A stretch of 64,000 bases of DNA from Bugula neritina (GCA_964035545.1 OZ037765.1:8770698-8834697), one strand, 5' to 3'. Shown: positions 13,661 through 27,938, counted from the stretch's first letter. A program made the numbers and translations. The notes: a model not told the origin generated them from the letters alone.

Positions 13661-14283
13661 GGCATGTGGTATTGAGTTTATGATGGGATGGGGGGGGGGG
13701 GTTCACTCTACCAAAGGTAACTAACTGCCTGACATTTCTTTTCGTTGAACAGCATTTCCCATTTTTAGACTACTCATATACAGTGTTGATATCGTTTTGG
13801 AACACTTGCGCATATATTAATATTTGGCTATTATATTGTAGAAAAAAACCAAGTGTTTAATTTTTGAGACAGTTCCAATAATATAAAGTTAAAAAATTGT
13901 TGTACTTGTACATTCAACATCAACTGCAAGAAACTGCTATTGGGTCTTAAAAACAATTAAAATGCGACTCACCTGAAACTGAAACACTGTTATTGCCATA
14001 GGAATAGTACGAGTATATATGAGATAGAGAACTTAAACTTATTATTTATTTGCATTCAGTTTTACAAGATGCAACTTAACTTACTTGCTGATGCGAAATT
14101 GAGCCATTGTTAAGCTAGTAGCTATTTACTTGAAAAAATGGCAACTCTTTTTTTTTTAAATTAAACTTTTTACTTACAGTTTGAAAAATTGAGATAAAAG
14201 TCAAGACTGAAGCATAAGCAAGCAAGGGCCAGAAAATTTGGAAAGTGGAATCAAATTTGAAGTTAGAGAATCAAACAGGAAAA

Positions 14284-17200
14284 ATGCATATTGTTGCAAC
14301 AGTGTTACTTTGGATCATAGGAATTTTCTCAGCTCTCTTCCTACCCATTATAATTATTTACCTGTTTACTAAAAGACCTAATGGAACTAAATTTCAAGGG
14401 AATCATGTACTGGTAAGTTGTTGAGCCTGTAATAGTGTATGGGTACAAATTCTATGTTGTGTTCTCATTGACAAACTTTATTAATTAGGCCTTTTAAATT
14501 TTAGCTTCATTTCTGGAAAAATGGAAGTTATTGTTCATAAAATTTTCACCTATCAATGGGTTGCTGAACTTGACATTCAATTCAAGAATTTTGCATTATA
14601 TAGTAATTACTTTTATAATCAAGCTTGCTACAATTTTTCAGGTTTCCCGGAACTGTCTAAATACTGTCTACAATTATTTTGTCTATTAGGCTTATTGCAA
14701 TGAAATATTTTGAGATCACTTCTAACATTTTTACTTCTTGTTTCAATATAAGGGCTTTTGGTTGGTTTGACCATTTTAGGATGCATGTATAATTTTGAAT
14801 AAAAATGTAAATTATGTTACATTTCAGTTATGTACATGCAAAATTTTACATTATTTTTAGCTTAGTCATTATTTCTTAAATAAGAAACATGAAGTGATAA
14901 AATTACCAGATATAGTTAATTCAGTTTATAATGTAGGTTATCTAGTAACTCAAATAAATTAGTCAATGTGGTCATACATTATAGATAACAGGAGGATCTC
15001 AAGGCATTGGGCTGGAGTTAGCAAAGCAATGTGCTGCTAAAGGCGCCAATATCACAATTGTAGCTAGGAATATGGTAAGGTGTTTTGCTCAGAGCTTTAT
15101 ACTGCAAAAAGTTATTTTAAACACTTAATAAAAGCATCTGGAATTATCTAATTGACAGAACAAATATTTTTAGCTTACTTTTGGCTGCTACTTTACAAAT
15201 TTTAAGTAATCTATGTGGTGGTGACAATAATCTTAAATGCTACGTTATTGTTGGTGAAAATTGAAAATTCACAATTTATTGAATGTGAGAGCTAATAAAC
15301 TATTAATTGTAATTGCAAAAGCAAAACTTTTAGCATCTAAATAAGTAGTTAATTGTGTAAATTTATGGTGTGGTCATGAAACATTTTAGAACTCCTAATT
15401 TTAAAAGACTGTTTTTTAGAAACATTAAATTATTTAAGCTTGTGTATCTTTAAGCTTATACAGTGTTTATAAGCATTAGTGATTTGAAACTGAGCCTTGT
15501 TTCTTCCAGAAATTGCTTGATGAAGCTAAAACTTTGATCGAGCATTGCAGAAAATATCCAGATAGTCAGGTAGTGTGTTAAATTATGTTTGAGTATCTCT
15601 GGTACAATTTCTTGCATTAGACGATATGAAACCAACTAGTACTGTTTGTCAATTTTAATTTTAGATTAAGTATATGTGATTCTAAATATGGAAATTTATG
15701 GCATTAATCATATAGCTTGTATGATGAAAAGTTCATTTACTAATTCAACTACTGTTTTATATTTGTAGTTTGGTTTACTATTTAACCTGAATTGTGTTTT
15801 GTTCTATTTCATTTGCTGGTTCAGTTGATAGTCATTTGGCTTTGTATATTTCTCTGTCATTCTCAATATTTGTTATATTAAATATCTGTTATGTTTGTTA
15901 TGTCTTTATTTATATTTTTAACCGTATAAAGAGAGTTCAAGCTTTATCTTGCGACGTTGCTTCAGGATATGATGCAGTTGAGGAAACCATACGAAAAGTT
16001 AGTATGTTTTCTGTGTAGCAAATTTATACACAAAGACCAGTTTATTTTAAAATATTACAACATTTTCTGTAAAATTGAAATTTGTCGATTAAGTTTTTAT
16101 AATTGTTAATATTTTATTGCGTAATTGAAATATAAATAGGATAGTATATTTAATAAAAAGAATTAAAACAAAGTTTCATGATCTTGAACATGCCTAACTA
16201 GCAGTTACTGTAGAAGGATAATATGAACACCTGAGATCTACCTGCAGATAAACGATTTTTATCTATTGTTGCTTGTAGACTGCAGTAGAAATTGTTGCTA
16301 TATATTAGATTTGGTGATGAAAGTCACTGTTATGAAAAAAATACATCTAAGATTGCCAACTTCTACTAACATATTTGCTGTAGGCTGAAAAGACTATTGA
16401 CCAACATGTAGGAATTCTCATAAACTGTGCGGGATTTTCATCCAATAAGTATTTTGAAGACTTTTCTGTGGAAGATTTCAGGGTAAGCTCGTTGAAACCT
16501 TCAAAAGTATTTTGCTGTTTTATTTGACAACTTTAAAACTAGTTATTGAAATTTCACATTTTGAACTTTGAATTGCATCAATACGTTTTAGATGTTGATG
16601 GATGTAAATTATTTTGGAGCTCTTTATGCTACAAAAGCTGTGCTGGAACAAATGAAATTCTTTAAATCTGGAACCATAACTTTCATCTCTTCACAAGGAG
16701 GTCAGACTGGGTTCATTGGAATGTCAGCTTATAGTCCCACTAAGTTTGCGCTAAAAGGTCTTGCTGAGTGTCTACGTAGTGAGGTAGATATATCACACAT
16801 TTCAGCATACCAGCATTAACCAACGTATCTTTTACATGTTACACTACAATCTACATCAAGTACAGCCAGCAATTCCCAATAGTGAATCATTTTTATTGTA
16901 GTTATTGCCGTTTAACATAAATGTGGGAGTCGTTTACCCACCAGATACAGACACTCCGGGTCTTGCTAAGGAAAATGCTCAGAAGGTATGTAAAATAAAG
17001 GCTGTTTGCACGAACTTGACTAGATAAAACTGTTCCATTTTTTTAAAACAAGGCTGTCTAGTTATATTTATGCAATATTAAAATATATCTATCAGTTGAT
17101 ACAATTTTGAAATTGTGTGCCCAAGAAATATAGTTTTAGAACAAATTTTGTGAACGCATTACATGTCTTCAGTTAATTGGATTTTAGCTCCCTTCAATCA

Positions 17201-18420
17201 GACTTGGTGTTGCAGCATTAAGTAACTAATACAGATTATTACTCAGTGTACATGTGTCTTGCTTAGCTGCTGCTGCACTATACATATTTCTCATTAGGAG
17301 AAAAAACTGCTTTGTCACAGATGTCAAGAGTGGAAGTTAGTGCCTATTAACATATCAAAACATCAAAAAGTTAAAATGAATTATTTTCATCACACTGTGA
17401 ATGCACGTTCACATTTACTGCAATAATATAATTTTAAAAAAAACTGAGGTTGACAAGTTGTGGAATATTAATTACCCTACATGGTATTCAGGATTCATCT
17501 ATTTATTGAAGATCAGACTTTTACTGTCCATGGGCTGTTGTAGTTATGGTTTTACCGCTTGCATTTTGAACAGTGAAAGTGATATGGCATAGCAGGGATG
17601 AGCACTAAGTTGTAGTTTGAATCAGGCAGTAGTATGCTATTGTATATAATATACAGCATAAGATCCAAAACATTAAATAGTTGTTTGTTATTAGCCTGAA
17701 CAACAAGATGAAGAAAAAAAGCTAGTTTTAGCTGACTGGCTTTATAGGCTGGAATACTTCATCCAGAATAGTTTTTACCAATTGTCTTCTCCACTAAACT
17801 TGTTGATATTCATTATATGGCAATATAGCTGATGAACTATCACTGCTTTAAAATGCATGAATTTATATATTGAATGTTCTCTATAGGCTATCGAATGTCA
17901 TGAAATTAGTGAAACAGCTGGACTGTTTAAAGCAGAGCATGTCGCACGTTGCATTATCAAAGAAATGGAGGTAAGCAATTGTTTCTGGTGTATGCAAGTT
18001 TTTGTTAAAGCATAATTATTCTATTAATTTGCTGCTGATTACATGATATTTTGTAGGCCGGAACATTTTCAATTGTTATAGGAATAGATGGTTTCATGCT
18101 AGACACTGTGAGTGGTGGACTATCACCAATAGACAGTATCATCAAGTCATTTGCCCAGGTATGCAACACTCTTTCTAGAAAAGTTATCTACTTTAATGAA
18201 TTTGTGAATGCTACAAGGTTTAAACAGTTATCTTGAGAAAACAAGTTTGAAGTAGACTAGTTTTATAAAATAATATACAATAAAATTATTATCATAAACT
18301 AAATGCTGTCATTTGTTTTAGGTGTATTTAATTGGGATATTCAAGCTGGTAGCTCTGTTTTATGCGACAATATTTCAAAGAATAGTTATGAAACACAAAG
18401 AGAAGCGACATATGTATTGA
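14284..18420 (+). CDS. KDSR: 3-ketodihydrosphingosine reductase (short-chain dehydrogenase)
   Basis: KDSR reduces 3-ketodihydrosphingosine to dihydrosphingosine with NADPH, the second step of sphingolipid synthesis, on the cytosolic face of the ER. Ten exons: 14284-14412, 14985-15074, 15510-15569, 15932-15997, 16384-16482, 16592-16783, 16902-16985, 17887-17970, 18057-18158, 18322-18420. They join in frame to 334 residues (human 332). An N-terminal hydrophobic anchor (about residues 3-28) precedes the Rossmann motif TGGSQGIG. Further motifs are NCAG, the catalytic serine in FISSQGGQTG, the YSPTK active-site Tyr/Lys and the family signature YPPDTDTPG. A hydrophobic segment lies near the C-terminus. 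The start is the first ATG before the anchor. The acceptor of exon 4 lacks a good pyrimidine tract. KDSR is tail-to-tail with POP4. Confidence 0.95.
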
Positions 18421-18556
18421 TTCAGAGATGTCCATACAGTAAAACTGCAATAATGTTCCCATATAAGCCTTGAGATTTTATAAATTTATATATCATCATT
18501 TTTTAATACAATAATGTACAATTAATTAGTTTAGTAAGTGGACAAGCAAATTTTGT
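18421..18556. terminator. Shared 3' end of KDSR and POP4
   Basis: Only 136 bases separate the KDSR stop (+) from the POP4 stop (-). The tract TTTAATACA at 18502-18510 holds a variant poly(A) signal for each strand: AATACA (18505-18510) for KDSR and ATTAAA (complement of 18502-18507) for POP4. No canonical AATAAA is seen on either strand, so the assignment is inference; the two 3' UTRs probably overlap. Confidence 0.5.
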
Positions 18557-21040
18557 TTATATAGTGTCAATAATTCTTCTTCTTGTATCTTTGAACTTTC
18601 TGGTTATTCTATCCATTGATCTATAGTTAAAACTTTTGCCAAATATCTTGGCTTCGTAGGCTCCCAAATTGAAGGTGAAGATACTGCTCACTTTAGGAAT
18701 CGCTAAAATCAAACAAACAATGTTTTATATCCAACAAAGCTTACAAATCTCTTTATATTAATTAATTTTATTTGCCTAATATTTGCCTAAATATATAGTT
18801 ATTTGCATACATCTAATGAGTGGTGTATTTATGGTACAACATTTAGGTAATCTATATTTGTATAATCATGTACAAATACTCTCAACTTTAAAAACCATTT
18901 ATTTGAAATTTTCTTTCTTTACAAAATCATATCTAAATATAAAATTGTTACAAAACACTAATGACCTAGGTTATTGCCATCTTTCCAAATTTTACAATTC
19001 GTTTTGCAACGCTCAGTGAATGAGCTTTTTCACTGAGCCACTTCTTCTAAAGTATGATGTATCAATACATGCAGACTTAATTTAATTTTTTATTTCCTGA
19101 ACAGTTTAGTGAAAGACCATTAAAATTAAATTGGCTCTAGCTTTGGATAATTAAATTGACTGGACCACATCATTATTTAATTTGGTTAGCCATTGACTAG
19201 ACATAACTTTAATCCATATCTACTAAAAATCTAATTTTTAACAATTAAGTATCCAAAGTATTCTTACTTTTCACAATATCTTTAGAATTTATAATTTTGA
19301 AAGTTTCCTTTGTGTCCTGTATTATGATCCCACTAACTCCAACATATGAGGGGCATTTAGATTGCGTTACCTTCACCATACAACCATGAAAATCGGCCCT
19401 CAAAAGTATTTCTTTTGTATCACGGTGATTTACATCAAATGTTGGTCTAGAAAAGCAACAGGCTTATTTTAATAAAAACAGATAAAAAGCATTGCGTTTT
19501 ACAAGATATATTCCATAAACATTTTTGGTTTAACTAAATATGTTGTGGAAGAGTGGTTTAAATATGAATACATGATGATATAGTATATTAATTGGTGCCA
19601 CTTTTTAAAACAACTTGCAGCAACTAAGCTTTCATCAATAATAATGAAACAAATTATATAGCCCTATACGTAGATTCAAACTGAAGGGTTAATCCATTTT
19701 TTAACTTCACCTGCATACATACCTATCAAACTTTAACATTTCCTTCATATAGTCCAACCATAGGTGATGCAGATTTAAAAAATTTGAATACCTAAAATAT
19801 AGATATTTCAAATTAAAAATGTTTACATGAGCGCCTAGTGATAGTATAATTTGCAAATCAAACTTATTTTTGTCAAGTGTGGTGCTGAAAATGCATAAAC
19901 TCACCTGAAACTAGTTTTTGGTACACTGTGAATCATAAGTTTCCGCCGTTGTTTGCAGCTTAGTTTGTTTTGTTTGGTGTGAATCTTGGGTAGGTTCTTT
20001 GGAGGCCGTGATGGATCCAATCGGAAAGTACTGTACCCAAGGTCGTGTTCATTTTTTTGCTAAAATGAAACTAGTTAGATTTGCAAAATATTCATCTTTA
20101 TTGAAACTTAAGTTCCTTGGTTAAAAACAGACATAAAAAGTAAAATCATCACATAGCTACATATAGCATACATTTAAACATTAGTGCTTGACATATTTCA
20201 ATCAAGTTAAATCCATCGAAGCCATAAATTTTATTATTTTATTATAAAATGAGTTTATAAATTTTTACCAAAACATTTTTACTTCTCACATACTCTCCCA
20301 GAAATTGAGTGCAGAAGTTCTTAGGCACTGTCTACAAAACACACAAATATATAAATATGTACATATTTAAGAAATATATGAAGTGCAGACAAAGTTAATT
20401 TTGTATCACTTGTAATTTGATAAGGTCTTGCTTTCTTTTATTACCTTTTCAAGGTCAAAAGCATCAACAATAGTAGCTGGTTGTTCTGGTAATTCACTGT
20501 AAACCCTTTCTGCAAAATACATAAATTCACATAATACTTTTTTTATTATCATATACTGTTTAGAAAAACCCTGTAAACCAGTGTTTTAAATATTCATATG
20601 GCTTATATGTATAGTTTTGAAGAAAATATTTAGCAACACATGAATTGTAATATATTTGCATTAACTCAGCTTAGCTTTAGCATTATGCCATTACCAAGTA
20701 CCTATTTCATTAAATAACAAAAATCTGCTTCAAAAAAATTATTTATTATATGATAACCATTTATAAATTTATATAATATTGTTCATCAGCCAATAAAAGC
20801 ATACTAGAACGTTGACAACATAACATTAAATTTTTAGCATAAATTGCTAACAATTTTCAATGAACGAGATTCCAAACTTGCAACCTTTTACATTGGTACA
20901 AAATGTAGTAATTGACTCTGTAGTTTATCCAACTATTAAACTGAAAGGCTACCCTATGACATTGATGCTAAGTTGAAGCATAAACTGAATTATTCAATGA
21001 TAAGATAATAAATTATGAACTTACCAGATACAGTAGCCAT
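18557..21040 (-). CDS. POP4: Ribonuclease P/MRP protein subunit p29
   Basis: POP4/Rpp29 is a nucleolar protein of RNase P (tRNA 5' maturation) and RNase MRP (pre-rRNA processing). Seven exons: 21025-21040, 20445-20509, 20269-20331, 19905-20059, 19723-19791, 19268-19446, 18557-18702. They sum to 693 bases, or 230 residues (human about 220). The UPF0086/Rof-like RNA-binding fold is recognisable from RADFHGCMVKVTQSKCPSYV, GIIIQDT and FTFNLGAYEAKIFGKSF. The basic stretch QRRKL precedes the block YSNFLNLHHLWLDYM. The first coding exon gives only MATVS plus one base. The donor of exon 3 (TTTTG/gtaaaa) is weaker than the others and the N-terminal third is poorly conserved in the family, so its exact boundaries are less sure. 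Confidence 0.93.
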
Positions 21041-22309
21041 CTCTTGGAGGTATGAAGTATATTTTAATCTAAAATAGAATAATAAGCAATACCAGCTTTA
21101 TATGTTTCGACTAAATGTTTACTAACAATTTTATCAAGTATAACACATAGGAATTAAATGACTAAAATAACACTTTATAAAATATAAAAAGTGAGTCATA
21201 TTTCAATAATTCTGATAACTTTCAACAGTCTCTATAAAGATAAACAAACATGAACAAGCATTTTACTATTACTAAGTAAGTGGTATAAGTATCAAACAAG
21301 TAATTATAGTTAAAAATTATAATATCGATAACTAATTACTTATTATGATATATGCTGAAAAAAAATCTTTTAAAAAAAGTTTAAAAAATAAAGTAAGTAG
21401 TTCCCACAAGTCTAATGTTATATTTTGATATACTAAGTTGAGACCATCTGCTAGCCAACACGTTTTGTCTCTCAGGAAAGGTTGAGACTCACTGATTGTA
21501 AACAGCAAACTATTTTTTTATGTCTCTTCAAATATATTTTCAATGCAAGAAAGCGTAAAAATAACCCAAAAAAAGTATCGCTTGGTTTAACATAATGCAT
21601 AGAAAAAAAAAACACTTGCTAACCAAACATTTACGGATTTTAGTTTTAGTACAAATACCCTAATGCTAAGTACATACAATTCTCCAAGAATATAAAAAAC
21701 CTGCTAGATGACATAAACTTTTGGATCTAATGTTATGTTTATCAATTTGTATTATTTTTCATTTAAAAATAAGCATATAAATACTCAGTATTACTTATAA
21801 TAATGTATTGATATTATAAATATAAATTGAAATCCCTTTTTACAAATTGAAGTAGCATGATAGCAATTAAAATTTTAGTCTTATGGTGAGTATGTCAGAC
21901 TTAATTACTGCCAGCACTTGCACCTTGCCAATAATTTAAGAGGTATAATGTGCAATATGTCAATCCAAACTTCAATTAAAACTAATTAAGCAAATCGATA
22001 ATCAAACACCATGATCGTGATTTTACTTTTAGCAAGTAAAAAGATGCCAAAACACAGATAATCGTTTTGTATGATATTTAAATTCAATATTGTTGATAGT
22101 GATATTAAGTGCTTGACATAAGCAAGAATAAACTTAAAGTTCAAATGAAATTTGTAAAAATTAAAGTGCTAGTTCAAATGTAGGAATTTGTCCAAACTAA
22201 TAGACATTCTTCAGTTGAAATCTATTTGTTTTCATGGAAATCAATATAAATTTGAAAAACCAATGCAATATATAACTAGATATCTGTATTTATGTTATGA
22301 GAAATATAG

Positions 22310-25300
22310 TCAATAACTATAAGCTATTGTAACAGAATTAGGATAGCTATTAGTGTTATTATTAAATAATTATGCTTAGGACTCACTTTTACTTTCAGTA
22401 TCACCTATAGGCAATAAGTGTTATACAAGTAAGTGTTATAAGAGTAAGTTTAATACTAATTAATAATGATATAACTAATAGCCCACTAATTGCTAAATAT
22501 AATACTAATACTGGTAGACGTATTAATAGTATTTATGAATAACTAACTAAACTAAGTCTAATAGTAATACATTTATAAACATACTTATACTATGTCTATT
22601 CCGGATAATGATAACTCAAGTATACACAACTTAAACTTCAAGTTGGTTTTTATCAGTTAATTTTATCAACTCATAACTGATAAAGACTAACTTTAAGCAC
22701 TATCAGTATTACTAATACAAATAAGTTAGTATATTTATGATTATAAGTATAACGGTAACATTAACAGTATGATGCAGTGCGTATGAAATTGAATAACAGA
22801 ATAAACTAACTTTAAGTGATAAACTTAAAGTATAAGTATAATAAGTATAATAATTAGAATAACTGATCAACAATAGCTGTAAATGTATGTAGCTGTAAAA
22901 TTAATAATTCACTATTACTATTAGTAGTAGTATAACTATAAGTCAATATAAGTATAACTAATACTAATAGTAATACTACAAGTACAAGCAATAACTATAA
23001 CTTATAACATTAACTATAAGTATTAGTTTTAAATTCACTTTTACTATTATTATTACTCTTAGATTTAGTATTACATTTTCGTTTTAATTTAGTTTTACTT
23101 TTATTATTAGTATATTACTGTAACTCATAGTAATTGAGTATAACATCAACAGTAACACTATAGCAACTATTGTTGATGTTATACTTGTAGTTATACTATA
23201 AGATTAAGATCAACTATAGTATATAAGTATCACATTTACTACTAAACACTTAAGGCAGGTAGTAATAGTACTCCTATTAAGCATTAGCCTTAATATTACT
23301 ATTAGACATTAATACAGCTTAGAACTATAAGCATAAAATAAAGATTAACTTCAACTTCAAGTACAAGATATTAAAACTAAATAGTTTCAGTTTTACTGCA
23401 CACTATCAGTATCACTACGACTAAGAATAAGTACTACGTATATTACATGACTATAAGTATAAGCATCACTATCAGTATGACTATATTATGGTCCTACTGA
23501 TAGTGATACTTACTACTTATACTTATAGTCTATAGTTATACTAATACTATTACTATGGAGTATGGTCTATGAGTATAACATTAACTATAATTAAACGTTA
23601 AGTTGAACTATAACTTATAGTTATACTTATAGTTATACTATGAGTATTACTATTAGATTTAGTATAACCATAAGTATAAGTATAACTATTAGTATTACTA
23701 TTAGTATAACATCAACTATAAGTATAAGGCATAGTGATAGTCATAAACATAAGTTAGTTAATAACTATATAAGACTAAAAGTTACTAAGTATAACTTTAA
23801 GATTAAGTATAAGATAAAGTACTACTAATAACTAAGTCTAATAACTAATACCAATAGACATAGTAATAGTAATACTAATAGTAATAGTAATCGTAATGCT
23901 AATAGTAATACCTGTAACTATAAGTATAAGTTTAAGACATAACTCATAAATCATAAGTAATAATTAATACTAATAGTAATAAGTAATAACTAACAATTGT
24001 ACGTAGTATTAATATTATTAGTAGTACTTAGTAATAACTATAGTTCACAAATTCAAATTGAAATTGAAATGCATTCATATTTGAGTATTTTTGCCTCCAT
24101 CAAAAAGTGTAAGAACCTGGAAAATATGAAGTTGAAATTATGCAATACTCATAGTCATACTGATAGTGATAATCATACTGAGTTACTCGTACTGATAAAC
24201 CCATCGAACTCAATAATCACTTAATGGTCTTTTCCAGCTCAGTGGACGAACCATTGTTGTTGCTTTTCCAAGCCCATATGGCATATTAGTTATATTATTG
24301 TATCGGACCCCATAAAATCATTTCTCTGCAGTGACTGTTTGTTTTCCTCTACGTGATTGGTAAAAAAACGCTTTTACTGTAAAACATCTTCTATTGGATG
24401 CATAATCGTTCGACGCCTCTGCTCCACCAAAATGTAAGCTCTTTATTGATGCTCGTATTTATGGATTATAACCATGATCAACTGCAATATTAATAATCAT
24501 CATGAGGATCCCAGCAATAGCACAAGTTTATTCTGCGATAAACAACCGAATAGTTCTGTCAACAAGTAAAATTATCGCTATGAGTGTGTAGCCTTTAGTT
24601 GTTCTGTATTTTTTTACTATTATTATTACTATTAGTATTTATCATTATGATTGTGTTTTAGTTAAACTTTTTGTTTATACTTTTAGTTAGTTTAAATTTA
24701 TAGTGACAGTAAGTGTAACACATAATAATTAAATAAAAATTGATAGTGGGCATGCCAATACCCAATCCATCACCATAGGCATGACCATGGCCATTGCGGT
24801 TGCCTGGGCTCTGGCAACCCCACTATCATTATGATAATCAGATTGAGCTAAGAATTATCAATATCATAAAGTCATAATATTTGTGATTGTCATGGTTATA
24901 CTATTAATATTAATTATCAACTCATAATCCTATTAGTATTACTATTAGTATTAGTATTAAGTTATTCATATTGATATTAATAATAATAATAATATCAATT
25001 AAATTTAATATTATTATTAATCAATAAAATATGAATAATATTAATATAACTAAATTTAATACTTATAGTTATTACATTTACTATTAGTTATTTATTTATA
25101 GTTATTATTACTAATAGTAATAGTAGTATAAGTATTAATACTAATATTAATAGTAATTCTATTACTATTACTATTAGTATTAGATTATTAATATCATTAG
25201 TAATAGTAATTTAGTGTAATCAACAATGTTATTAGTATAACTACAAGTATAAGCATTACATTTACTATTAACTTATAGTAAAAGTAGAATTATAATAATT

Positions 25301-25540
25301 ACTATAGAGTTGGTGTTGGCATAAGTATTAGTATTACACTATGACTATCACTTTGATTTAGAGTAAGAGTTGCACTTACTGTCACTAACTCTAAATCTAA
25401 CAGTAACCCTATGCTAGTAATTTCATATTATAAATATAATAATTATTATTGTTATTTTTGTTAGTATTACTATTTGTTACTTCTACAGTACTAGTAGTAC
25501 TATTAGTACTTGAGTACTTGATCATAATTATAATTTATCA
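22310..25540. repeat. Extended degenerate ATTAGT/TATTAC simple-repeat domain
   Basis: More than 3 kb where words such as AGTATTACT, ATAAGTATAA, TACTATTAG and their complements recur at irregular spacing, switching strand bias several times. Dense cores lie at 22900-23000, 23630-23720, 23850-23920 and 25080-25200. This looks like an old expanded microsatellite with many point changes rather than a satellite of one fixed unit. Confidence 0.75.
24741..24828. repeat. Short inverted repeat / hairpin
   Basis: Arms at 24741-24757 (TGATAGTGGGCATGCCA) and 24812-24828 (complement TGATAGTGGGGTTGCCA) match at 15 of 17 bases around a 54-base centre. The block is less AT-rich than the simple repeats around it. 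It could be a very small non-autonomous element or a fossil hairpin; no target duplication is evident. Confidence 0.5.
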
Positions 25541-25582
25541 TCATTATGATTTAGATTATTACAAGCACGTAGGTACTACTTC

Positions 25583-25646
25583 AACTTAGACCTAACCCAA
25601 CTTAGACCTAACCCAACTTAGACCTAACCCAACTTAGACCTAACCG
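25583..25646. repeat. Four-copy 16-bp tandem repeat with telomere-like words
   Basis: Exactly four 16-base units, AACTTAGACCTAACCC, with only the last base of copy 4 changed (to G). Each unit contains CCTAACCC and adjacent copies give CCCAACTTAG, which resemble the animal telomere repeat CCCTAA without matching it. It lies within the POP4/MAP3K repeat domain. Confidence 0.9.
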
Positions 25647-27938
25647 TATACTTTATCATTGTGATAATGGTTTATCTTTATCAATAACTGCAAATTTTTG
25701 AGTTGTGACTCAATCTGAATCTTATAGTTATACTTTTAGTCTATTACAATTACTTTTACTCATTAGTAATTGGTTATTTCTTTTATTTATATTTATAACT
25801 CTTAATTATCATTGAAGCTAATTTATGCTAAAATTACTGACATTGAATCACTTCATCTGAAGTACTACATAATCAATAGAATTCAACAATAACTGGGACC
25901 TCAACACTTGAACTTTGGCTATTTGATTTTGATTCTATCACACCTACTATTTAAAGTAAAAGATTTCAGTATAGTATGGAGTTGAAAAAATCTTAATCAA
26001 GTTAAACTATCAATAATAAATATCTCTTCAAGTCAGCAAGTACTCAATTCTATGCCACTTGTACTTAGTTTTGGAAAAGTGACTTGGTAATAATGATTTG
26101 TACCATTATCATGCTACTACTCACTATAGTTTTGTTTAGTGGCTATAGTTCAACGCTATGTTTAACTATGAGTATGTAACAAACTTTCAGCTGGTACCTC
26201 ATAAATTCGCCAACTTACTTAAGATTAATGATTTAATAGAATATAGTTTACACACTTTGGCTGTTTTCAGCTATTTGAAAATATTTGTTTAACATCTGCA
26301 GGCTTATATGACTCAATGCTATGCACTGTTTTCTACATTTAATTCAATAAACACTTCAAAGTTTACAGTATTGAGTTTACACTTATCCCAGACACTAATG
26401 AGTAATGTAGCTTCTAGTTGAATCGTAGTAGTCTGTACTCTGTAGTTAGTATACTCTGTTTACACTAAAACTAAAAGTAAGATCTCAAGGCTGGTTACAT
26501 CACAGTTATTCGATTTGAGTTTGCTTTAGGGAAGATTTCAGTTGGCATCATGTCGAATGCAAATTTTGCACTTAGATGTTAGTAAGTTACTTGGTTGTAC
26601 GAGATTTGATTAGTGAAGTTGTTTTACTTGCCGCCTGTGGTACCACCCGAGATTATCATTGGCTTCATTAGAAAGATATATGGTCAAATACCATTATATA
26701 AATCATATTAATTAATCTGGTCAAATTATGCTAGAAAATTTGGATAATTTGTGTTGGTAAATTTGGCTAAATTACTTCAGTAAATCTGTTATTGCAAGCC
26801 TAGATGAAAATGCACAACTACATTCTTATTGGTTGAAAAATAAGTTTGTTACCCACTAATGACTAGCATAACTGTGAGTACTTTCGGGGTGAAGAGTAAC
26901 GTAATATAAACTGTTAAATTTAGCTGTAGTATGAATTAGGCACGTGCTTGTGTGTTAACTTTTTCAATTTAAAATTAATGAATTAGTCTCCTTTTCAGGA
27001 CTTATTTTGGGTTAGCAAAGATGAACTTTTGCGTGTATGTCAGTTTTTTAGGGATTGTTGAATGATGCCACAACTTCTCATTTTATATAGTTTTTTAGCT
27101 TCAAAATACTTTTATAAGTAGTTCAGGACAGCTGAAATTTCACTAACTGCAAATCAAAGTTGAATGTTTAATTAATAGTGACTCTTGTAGCACCAAAAAG
27201 TTGCAATTCAGCCAAGCTGTTTGCTGGTTTAAGTAATTATTTCAACAAACTAGTACATTTTGTAATTGTATTTTTTGCTTTATATTAAGCTATTTATTTT
27301 CAATAAGTTGAGGTTACTATACCAGTATAATAGCTCCAGGTTCTGGATATCAATTAGTAATGATGATAAAGTAATTGATATTTACTGAAGGATCCTCAGC
27401 TGTGCAGTAACAAACTTGCACTGTGAATTGTTCTATGCTAGTAGAGCATTATTATGCAAACATAAAAGACTGTAGTTCTATTCAAGCCTAGAGCTATCAC
27501 TCCTTAAACCTCTTTATATATTGTTTTATACTGTAAATGAAAAGAAAAGACTGCATTGTAATGAAGTACTGGACTGTAAATAATAAGTTTATATCTGGGT
27601 TGTAGCAAGTCAAACTATTTAACTAGTAAAGTTTCTGCTTTGCAGTTTATAAACATTCTAACTTGCAGGTATTCCTTAGCCTTTTATAAGCCTGGAATGC
27701 TTGTCATTTTTCTAACATTCATTTTACAAGTATGGCTGCCTCAGGAATTACTAACTTACTACTATTTACTGGGGAGTGCTTTTACATAGACTTCCTAATA
27801 GATGACCCGTTTTATTGTTTTATTCGTATGACTCTGCCTTGTTTGAGCTGCCAATCACCTGCTGATGACATATGCTTGTTTCTACATGTATTGCCTACAT
27901 CAGTCTCAGTTCCATGAACTGCTTCAAGTTTGTCTAAA

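Larger units (their letters stand above)
10415..14283. other. Divergent intergenic region EXOC4 / KDSR
   Basis: This head-to-head gap of 3.9 kb should hold the promoters of both EXOC4 (-) and KDSR (+). No confident gene is seen. It contains simple-repeat arrays (11470-11860 and 12736-12803), a decayed LINE fragment on the minus strand (13111-13660) and a G run near 13690. No TATA box or CpG-rich block could be singled out by eye. Confidence 0.6.

Noticed and set aside
23640-23828. Open frame with alternating Ser/Ile/Thr
   Set aside because: A direct reading of the ATTAGTATTACT simple repeat; no biased codon use beyond the repeat itself.
22310-25540. CRISPR-like array
   Set aside because: Words recur irregularly with no fixed repeat-spacer structure, and the context is a eukaryotic intergenic region.
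25583-25646. True interstitial telomere repeat
   Set aside because: The unit is 16 bases and never gives uninterrupted CCCTAA repeats, so it is only telomere-like.
27732-27917. Short plus-strand 61-codon frame with an ATG
   Set aside because: No splice partner or homology; it sits beside a SINE fragment in a gene-free gap and fits a chance frame.
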